Of a stretch of DNA of 64,000 nt, positions 57,476 to 64,000 are shown in pieces; the stretch's first letter is position 1; each line of letters begins with the position of its first letter. The position numbers and the translations under genes are program-made. Origin of the DNA: Salticus scenicus. Its lineage: Eukaryota; Arthropoda; Arachnida; Araneae; Salticidae. The stretch covers positions 107,185,667-107,249,666 of the forward strand of contig OZ005648.1 of NCBI GenBank assembly GCA_963930645.1, read 5' to 3'. The notes under the pieces were generated by a model. That model did not search any database. It saw only the letters and a list, made by a program, of their open reading frames with translations, and was not told the DNA's origin.

Positions 57476-57684
57476 GCTCAACCCCCTAAATACTAACCGC
57501 AGTTATGCTATTTCAATGTCGATGTTTCAATGGAAACCGAATTTAACCAACTAGTCCAATATTGAACCCGAAAAAAAAGAAAAAATAGAAATGAGAATAA
57601 AAAAATTAAAATGTCCCAAGATAATCTCATGATTCAAGCGAATTTCCATTTTGTTCAGTTTTCTAAATTTGGTGGGATGCACCT

Positions 57685-57790
57685 TCTCTGCAGAAGATCA
57701 AAATTGTGATAGCATGTCTCCTTACCCTCCTAGGAGTGAGTCCCAGATCAACGCCAATTGCGAAATGCGTAGCTTTAGAGTGACGTTTAA
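57685..57790 (+). repeat. SINE fragment
   Basis: GATCAAAATTGTGATAGCAT and TAGGAGTGAGTCCCAGA match the 3' half of the SINE at 30379-30696. Decayed. Confidence 0.65.
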
Positions 57791-58639
57791 AAACACTGAA
57801 TTAAACTCTAAAATTGCGAGATTATAGAATTATGTCCACTACTGGATCTGACCTTAAAAGTCACATGAGCCAGTAGTGGTCAAGGCTGTCCGCTATTGGT
57901 CATGATGGCATTTTTTGGTATCAGTAGTGGACACCCACAAAAATACTATGTGTCAATACAAGATTTAAAAAACAGCAAAAGAAAAGAATTCTGCATACTT
58001 ATTTTAGTCATATGAAAGCAAAAGGTAGAAGAAATCATTTAAAAATAAGCAGAGAGAGAGCAAATAAAATTTCATTTCCTTCTTCAAAATGATAAGACGA
58101 AAACGGCAAAATCGCAAAAAGTGCAATTTTTTTTAGTTAAACTAACATTATTTTAAAATTAATGGCCGGAATTATTTTTAGTTAAAGGGTTTAACAGTAG
58201 AGGACTATAACTTCCTTCCTGAACATTGCTCGAATCTACAGAATTATTAGGTAGCTTATTTTCCGAGTTTAAAATTAAGTGTCCACTACTGGTACAGGGT
58301 CCACTACTGGCGCGTTTACCATATTTTTATTTTCTGAAATAGTTTTAAATTGCTGACACAAATGTTTTTGTGATTAGTTCTTTTTATACAATTGTTTGTT
58401 GTTACGTTATTATCATCAAACATTTGCACCGGTTGCAATATTCCATTCGATTATATTTGAATATCCGTCTGCGTCTGCATAGAAAATATGTATGTATTTT
58501 GTTGCTCAATCTCAAACTGCGTTGTTGTTGTTGTAGGGGGTATGCATTGAGACCTAAACACAAACTGCGTTTAATGGTAACTATCTATGAAATCTGCTAC
58601 CGATTTTAATTGAAAAAAAAAAAAAAAGAAAAAAATTTT

Positions 58640-58784
58640 CAAGATGGGTATCTTTCGAAAGGTCTCGTCAATACCTTTAAAACGAATGGTTGAACTATAA
58701 ATGTGTGATAATTTAAAACAAAGTTATCAATTTTTTTTTTTTTTTTTTACTTTTAACGAAAAGAAACTTAGAAAAAAAATCGTT

Positions 58785-58815
<31 letters not shown>

Positions 58816-58885
58816 AATATTGTTACTGAGTGAATTTGTATAGGAAAATATAGAAGAAAGTTTTGGGGTGGCCACAACATACTAG
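58640..58885 (-). repeat. Family R repeat, 5' fragment
   Basis: On the minus strand it starts AGTATGTTGTGGCCACC and includes AAGGTATTGACGAGACCTTT and the TTCAACCATTCGTTTTAAAG block. The body and 3' end are missing. Confidence 0.75.
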
Positions 58886-60061
58886 TTTTTTTTTTTTCCT
58901 GTATAGATACTAAACATAGGCATATATAAACAGAAGTTAGTAATTCATATGACCGTTGAGTTTTAGTATCAAAATTATTTAAACGTTAAAATTGAGAGAA
59001 AAATTGAATGGAATAAAGAAAGTAGTCACTTTATTTGAATAATATTTAGTTTTAATTTTTACTACTCAATTAGGTGAGTAACAAATTCTCAGCCACTTTG
59101 AAGTCTTTGAGGAGAAAATATGACAATTTATAGGTGAAAAAAAGTTTTATATGATCTAAAGTAAAATTTTGCAGCTCCTCTATTTTATTGTTTTACAAAG
59201 GCAAGTCAAATATTTGTCTTTCATTTCTAATACATAATTTTGCTTGAGTCTGAAATGAGATAGTAAAAAAGTCTTTTCTTCATCTGAATTTTTTATCAGA
59301 AGACATTTTGAATGAAATTACCATAGTCTTGTACCTAGGGCCACGGCCTTAGGTATAACTAAAATCATATTCTTTACGTTGTTACTATTTTATTGAAAAA
59401 GTTTTTATAATTAAATAGAGGAAAATGGTTTTAGTTAATTGACATTGCGAAAAATATTGACAAATCCTATCCGTTGGTCTTTATTACCATCAACATTCTA
59501 ACGAATTTTCGTTTGTCTTATGTATGGCCAGTGAATTAAAAACATATTCACCGATGATGAATATTTGAGTTCAAGTGTGAGTGACTACCAGATTTCTCTA
59601 TAAATTGGGGGGGGGGGGGGGGGGGGGGCGGATGATTTTCCCGAGAAAGAAAGTGAGTCAACAATGATGAAATTTAGCATTTCTGCATCAAACTCTGTTT
59701 CTTGACTTGCAGAAATTTCGAAGCCTTTGACATCTAATTCCATCTCATATGTGATGATTGGTAAGACATTTTCAAAAAGCGAAACCTAGTACATAACAAA
59801 AAAGAGGCCGCTGCAAACCAGGGATATGTAGAATCCTGGCAGACACTCTATAAAAGCCAATGTATGAAACTCACTTTTGGAATTAGTTTTCCAAAGTTGA
59901 AAAATTTCTGACAATACTAAATACTTGCAATTTTAGCAAATTGCAATTTAAATAGTTATTATATGATAAGTAAATGTATTGCCTCATATTGTTTCTTTTA
60001 TAAAATACATGTTTATATGTTTGTTTTCTATTCATTACGAAGATAAATCTAACTTTTAGGG
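58886..60061. other. Intron sequence without recognised gene
   Basis: G-run at 59607-59629 interrupted by one C. No coding or repeat structure was recognised otherwise. Confidence 0.4.
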
Positions 60062-60324
60062 TTTGTTGGGTTTTACGTCGGACTAGTGCTGCGCAATGGG
60101 CAACTGGCGACGGCCTGGGACTCACCACTAGAGGTGGTCCTTAGACATGCTATCACAATTTTGATCCTCCGCAGAAAGGATGGCTCTCCCGCTTCGGTGA
60201 TCCCAGAAGTATAATTTTGATGGGAACATGGAGGACCTTGCGGTCACGACAAATTTTACATTCACCAGCCACCATTAGTGTACACAATGGTCTTTGGCCG
60301 GCTTGAGCATCGAACCCGCATGGT
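60062..60324 (-). repeat. tRNA-derived SINE, lacking part of the head
   Basis: On the minus strand it runs from the B-box region (GGGTTCGATGCTCAAGCC) through GGCTGGTGAATGTAAAATTT to the tail GCACTAGTCCGACGTAAAAC. The A-box part is missing. Confidence 0.8.
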
Positions 60325-61033
60325 GGAATTTATTATTTTAAGTTTTTTAAATTATCCCAATTGGAAGTAATTAGTCCTGAAGATATGCACATATCAGTTT
60401 CGTAATTTTAAACAGGCCGGCTCTGTTTTGTGGCATTGAAAGAAAACTGTCCAGTTATACGGATTTTCCCTAAACCTAATTATAAAAATTTAAACACATT
60501 GTGAGAAATTAAACGAATAAAACCGAAAATAAACAATTAATTTAAATAATAATAAATAAAAAAATGTTGGCACGGTCATTTCCTTTTCAACATGAAAGTC
60601 ATATATATGTATATATACTTATGCGTAAATATTAAAAATTACCCCCCCCACACACACACACACACACACACGAACACATTTTTTTTTCCCGTGTAAATAA
60701 ATATATTTTCTTTTGTGTCTGAAAAAAAAAAAAAAAAAATTGTTTTTTCTTTTTAATAATTTGAAAGTTCAAATAAATTTTCATTTAATATCTTTTGAAC
60801 CAATTACCCAATTGAGCTTTAAAAAAAAAAAAAAAAAAAGGTGTTAGTTAGATTTTGTATTCATTAATAAATGTACCAATTTTCGTAGCGATAGGTTAAA
60901 TAAGGTATAGCTTTGCATAGAGAACTAAAAATCCAGACAACGATAAACTTTCAGATTTATATATATAGATGAAGAATATTTTAAAACTAGATGTAAGACA
61001 AAATAAATTTATGTTTTTTTTTTTTTTTTACAG
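60325..61033. other. Intron sequence before exon f
   Basis: (CA)n at 60650-60671, A-runs at 60722-60739 and 60821-60839. No gene. Confidence 0.45.
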
Positions 61034-61091
61034 ATTCGACCTTTGCTGAAGAATGTGGGAAACTTGCTGATAATTACACTCAGCCTTGTTA
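61034..61091 (+). CDS. DEG/ENaC sodium channel, exon f
   Basis: The acceptor TTTTTTTTTACAG ends at 61033 and the donor GTAAGT follows 61091. The 58 bases encode STFAEECGKLADNYTQPC. The first two bases complete the codon split after exon e, and the last two (TA) start a Tyr codon completed by exon g. EEC and QPC followed by Tyr correspond to the last cysteines of the DEG/ENaC thumb (xECxxxxx...CxCxxPCxxxxY). The usual extra Cys pair before QPC is missing. Confidence 0.8.
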
Positions 61092-61189
61092 GTAAGTAAA
61101 TAATATGATTTAACATTAGTTTCACACATAGTTTCTTTTAATCCCCGAGGAAAAAGTATTGAAATGCCGCGTACTCTTTTCTTTTGCAG

Positions 61190-61247
61190 TTCTTTAAGTT
61201 ATTCAGCGGACAGAGAAGATAAAGTCATCACTACTTTTGAGGAGATC
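61190..61247 (+). CDS. DEG/ENaC sodium channel, exon g
   Basis: The acceptor TTTTCTTTTGCAG ends at 61189. It encodes, after the completed Tyr, SLSYSADREDKVITTFEEI. YxLSYS directly after PC is the DEG/ENaC block that leads from the thumb back to the palm. The end at 61247 uses a weak donor (ATC before GTAAAT). Without splicing the frame runs on through VNIPVYVVFPLIF to a stop at 61288-61290, with no second membrane helix. The intron before it is only 98 bp, while the other five run from 2.2 to 14.5 kb. Confidence 0.75.
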
Positions 61248-62258
61248 GTAAATATTCCTGTTTATGTAGTTTTTCCTCTAATTTTTTAAAAGATGTTACT
61301 TAAAATATTGTTATAAATTTCGTGAACTAAAAGCTTTCCATGAATGGGAGGCATAAGCTTTATAATGTTTTTTGAGAAGTGCAAAAAATAAAATACTATT
61401 TTAAATTAATTAATTAAAAATACAAATTCAAATCTTAAAAACGAGAAAACTATAAATGTTAGAATTATAAATCTATAAATACAAAATACATTTACTTTAT
61501 TTATAGATTTATTAAAAAGATATTACTATTCATCTTCAAAAAGAAAAGAAACCGAGTTTTTCTCTACATTTTCTTTATTTAGAATTTACATTAACTTAAA
61601 ACACGTTCTAATTGATTTTTATCCACTTTTTGGCAATAATAGAGCCGCTCTATGAAGTCATTTCTAACTGTGTAAAGTGTGTGCGGAAAAATGTTTCGAA
61701 AGTTTGCCGAAATTCAATGCGTCAATTCTTCGATGGAATTAGGTTGCGACATTTATATTATGGATTTCAGGTATCCCGAAAGAAAAGGATTGAGGACGCT
61801 ATTCTAAAAAATATTTTGTTTTTAAATGACTTTTAAAAGGAGTTAACAAAAGACACTCTCCATCCCATTTGAAATTTCAAAATTACACCCCGATGTTCCC
61901 AGTCCCTCTCTCTATATTATTTATTTTTATTTATTTATTATTTATTCCCTCCAAACGAGCTCTTTTCTAATTCACTGAACACATTTTTTGCGGTTTATCG
62001 AAGTTCCGACATATTCCCGAGATACACACACACACAAAAAAAAAAGGGGGTAGTACTTTTTGGCAGACACTTTATATATTTATTTAAATCAGATTAATAG
62101 AAAGTCTTGGCAATGGACCACTTTTGATTATCACTTTATTTCAAATTTAACAATAACCTTTTGGACCAAATTTATTGGAGAGATTAATATTTTGTTCACA
62201 AAAAAAATAAATAAATAAATAAATAAATAAAAATAAAATAAAAACACCACTAAGTATG

Positions 62259-62261
<3 letters not shown>
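61248..62261. other. Sequence after exon g; second membrane-helix exon not found
   Basis: AT-rich. The frame at 61612-61836 (FLAIIEPLYEVISNCVKCVR) is not recognised. Nothing here resembles the DEG/ENaC second membrane helix (GxSxLxxxE). Confidence 0.4.

Positions 62262-62304
<43 letters not shown>
62262..62304. repeat. (TA)n microsatellite
   Basis: Long TA run directly next to the Helitron end at 62305. Helitrons insert between A and T. Confidence 0.95.
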
Positions 62305-62305
<1 letters not shown>

Positions 62306-62364
62306 TAGCTGGCTTCACCAGCTAGCTGGCCAGAGACCCAAGAAAATTTTTACCAAAAAACAAG

Positions 62365-62610
62365 CTCTCGGGCGCCTGCGACGCCAATCGTAATTTGTTC
62401 TCTCTAAAAGTCGCATAATATAAAAATATTGAAAATTCAAATATTTTTAAATAAAATCTTAGGCGCCTGCGGCGCCAATCATAACTTGTTCTCTGTAAAA
62501 GTGGCTTAATACCAAAATATTAAAAATATAACGATTTTAAATTAACTCTTGGGTGCCTGTGGCGCCAATCGTAACTTCTTTCCCTATTCTTAGAACATTA
62601 GTATCGCTCT
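62365..62610. repeat. Three diverged tandem units of about 90 bp in the Helitron 3' region
   Basis: GGCGCCTGCGACGCCAATCG, GGCGCCTGCGGCGCCAATCA and GGTGCCTGTGGCGCCAATCG recur with TTGTTCTCT-type text after each. GCGCC palindromes make each unit able to fold. Confidence 0.75.
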
Positions 62611-62965
62611 TTTATTTTTTAAGAAATAAAACACGTAAAAGAAAATATGTAAGAACAAAAACACTTAGAGATGATAATAAATTTGTTGTTGGGTGAGTAC
62701 ACTGTGGGATATAAAAGTTTAAGGCTGAATAATTATGTTATTTTTACAAATTTATAACTATACATATATTTTATAAATCATCAGACATTTTAATAAATCA
62801 TTACATTTAAATAACTTTCTACTGCAATGCTATAAATTAAAGAATTTTGACTGTTAATATTAAAATATATTGCAGCAAACAAACAAAACATGTGCTACCA
62901 TTTTATAAACGCATAAGAAAAATTTATTAACACATTAAACGCATAAGAACAGTACCTGAATTGCA

Positions 62966-64000
62966 TTAGTCCAAATCGAAGCTGAAATTTAAATCTTCTG
63001 CATTTTCATTAAAACAGTAATCCATTTCTGTAGTTCTTGAATGGTTTAAGATATCTTTCCAGACGATATTACGAGCATGGCGTTCAAAAGTACTTTTAAT
63101 GATGTTTTTCTTTTAACTCTTGAAAAAGCTACATAAAGCATTCCATGCATAAAAACTGGTACTCTCAGATCAACACCTACAAAGTCATAAGTTTGGCCCT
63201 GTGATTTATGTACTGTCATAGCAAATGCTGCTTTTACAGGAAACTGATGTCTAGATATTGCGCAACCAAGTTGACCTTTTGATGATTGAAGTGTGATTCT
63301 TGGTATATGTACATCTCGGCCACAGTGTTCACCAGTTATTATTTTTGCTTTAATAATATGATTGCACAGCTCAGTAACAATTAATCTTGTACCATTGCAA
63401 AGGCCTTCTGATACATCTATATTACGCATCAACATAATAATAGCATTTTATTTTCAGTTTAAGTTCATGAGGTGGTAAATCGGAATTTTCAACAGAATTT
63501 AAAAAGTCAACAGTAAATTGAAGTCCTCCTTCGGGTTGGTTATTTACAGTATCGTAACTGTGATAAGTTTTGTACTCTCCGGATAATTTCGAAATAATTT
63601 CCGTATTTAACCTGTCAACATCTTTGTTAAGAGGAGCAAGTATAGCTCTATTTTTCATCTCTTCATAATTTTCATTGACAAAGCAAAAACCAAAAACCTC
63701 ATCAATGAGATTTCCATTTGAAATTATGTCTTCGGGTAGCTCTATCTCATCTAAAGACCTAATCGGTAATTCTCCATTACCAACTTTTAAAATATAGTTT
63801 GCAAAGTCTCTTTGTTCTGGATCAACCCGCATATTCTCATCCAGTGAATAATTCCTAAATTTACACCAAAGCACACTCTTTTTAATTGATAAGTCAATAA
63901 GTTCTTGTTTATTCGCTCGCGGTTGAATTGGAAGACACTGTCTGAAATCTCCACCTAAAACCATAATTCTTCCACCGAGTGGCAAAGTTGCATTTCCAGT
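62966..64000 (-). pseudogene. Helitron Pif1-type helicase, C-terminal part, frameshifted
   Basis: It would unwind DNA during rolling-circle transposition. It opens at the window edge with PLGGRIMVLGGDFRQCLPI (helicase motif III), then LDENMRVD and RAILAPLNKDVDRLN. A one-base change in an A-run near 63440 shifts the frame to MLMRNIDVSEGLCNGTRL, RHQFPVKAAFAMTVHKSQGQ (motif V region) and LYVAFSRVKR (motif VI). A second shift in an A-run near 63108 leads to ERHARNIVWKDIL and the end AEDLNFSFDLD at 62966. Both shifts are in homopolymers and could also be assembly errors. Confidence 0.88.

Larger units (their letters stand above)
56900..58320. mobile_element. DNA element whose ends and interior share a dodecamer
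   Basis: Left end GGTAAACGCACCAGTAGCGG and right end, inverted, GGTAAACGCGCCAGTAGTGG. The terminal motif CCAGTAGTGGAC or its complement recurs inside at about 57043, 57832, 57871 (variant), 57918 and 58281. No transposase was seen. SINE fragments are inserted at 57231-57475 and 57685-57790. The superfamily is unknown and a target duplication is not clear. Confidence 0.65.
62305..64000 (-). mobile_element. Helitron, copy C, 3' part with helicase
   Basis: The minus-strand 3' end reads CCAGCTAGCTGGTGAAGCC then AGCTAG and stops before T, with a strong hairpin (CTAGCTGG/CCAGCTAG) at the very end. About 660 bp of 3' non-coding DNA, including three tandem repeats, separates it from a Pif1-type helicase gene that continues past the window. 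The Rep (HUH) part would lie beyond 64000. It has the same orientation as copies A and B. Confidence 0.82.

Noticed and set aside
61612..61836. Second membrane-helix exon of the channel
   Set aside because: The frame has hydrophobic residues but no GxSxLxxxE motif and no suitable splice acceptor in phase.

Overview
This is a eukaryotic, strongly AT-rich stretch of nuclear DNA. It has long homopolymer runs, introns of up to 14 kb and a very high load of transposable elements. The mix (Tc1/mariner, Helitron, gypsy, hAT, PIF/Harbinger, tRNA-derived SINEs) and the host gene suggest an arthropod, perhaps an arachnid. The order is an inference and was not tested.

The only host gene I recognise is an amiloride-sensitive DEG/ENaC-type sodium channel on the + strand. 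Seven short exons (18887-19014, 32026-32114, 35292-35476, 37688-37786, 46448-46562, 61034-61091, 61190-61247) carry consensus splice sites. Their reading phases join without a break, giving about 244 residues of the extracellular domain. The exons for the first and second membrane helices were not found and probably lie outside the window.

1-18642, upstream of the first exon: a non-autonomous Helitron (7-1487), a Tc1 relic (2913-3200), and a three-level nest. In the nest a Tc1-like element (3205-18642) is split by a foldback-like element (4050-17823, 9-bp target duplication, about 1.3-kb inverted repeats). That element is itself split by a young gypsy LTR retrotransposon (6020-16338, two 1,028-bp LTRs, 5-bp duplication GGTGC).

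19-32 kb, first intron: palindromic Tc1-type MITEs in two terminal subfamilies, two mariner relics, a hAT MITE, a tRNA-Thr-like SINE, and copies of an unclassified repeat I call family R. 32-46 kb: Harbinger-type elements, a second SINE, a second Helitron, a hAT element, and a Tc1 element carrying a solo LTR and a family R insertion. 46-64 kb: tandem repeat arrays, a hAT relic, a foldback repeat, a third Tc1 element, a DNA element built around a repeated dodecamer, more SINEs, and the 3' part of a Helitron with a Pif1-type helicase at the window end.

Nearly all the coding potential outside the channel exons belongs to mobile elements, most of it broken. Only the gypsy element looks recent. 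All boundaries and identities were read by eye.
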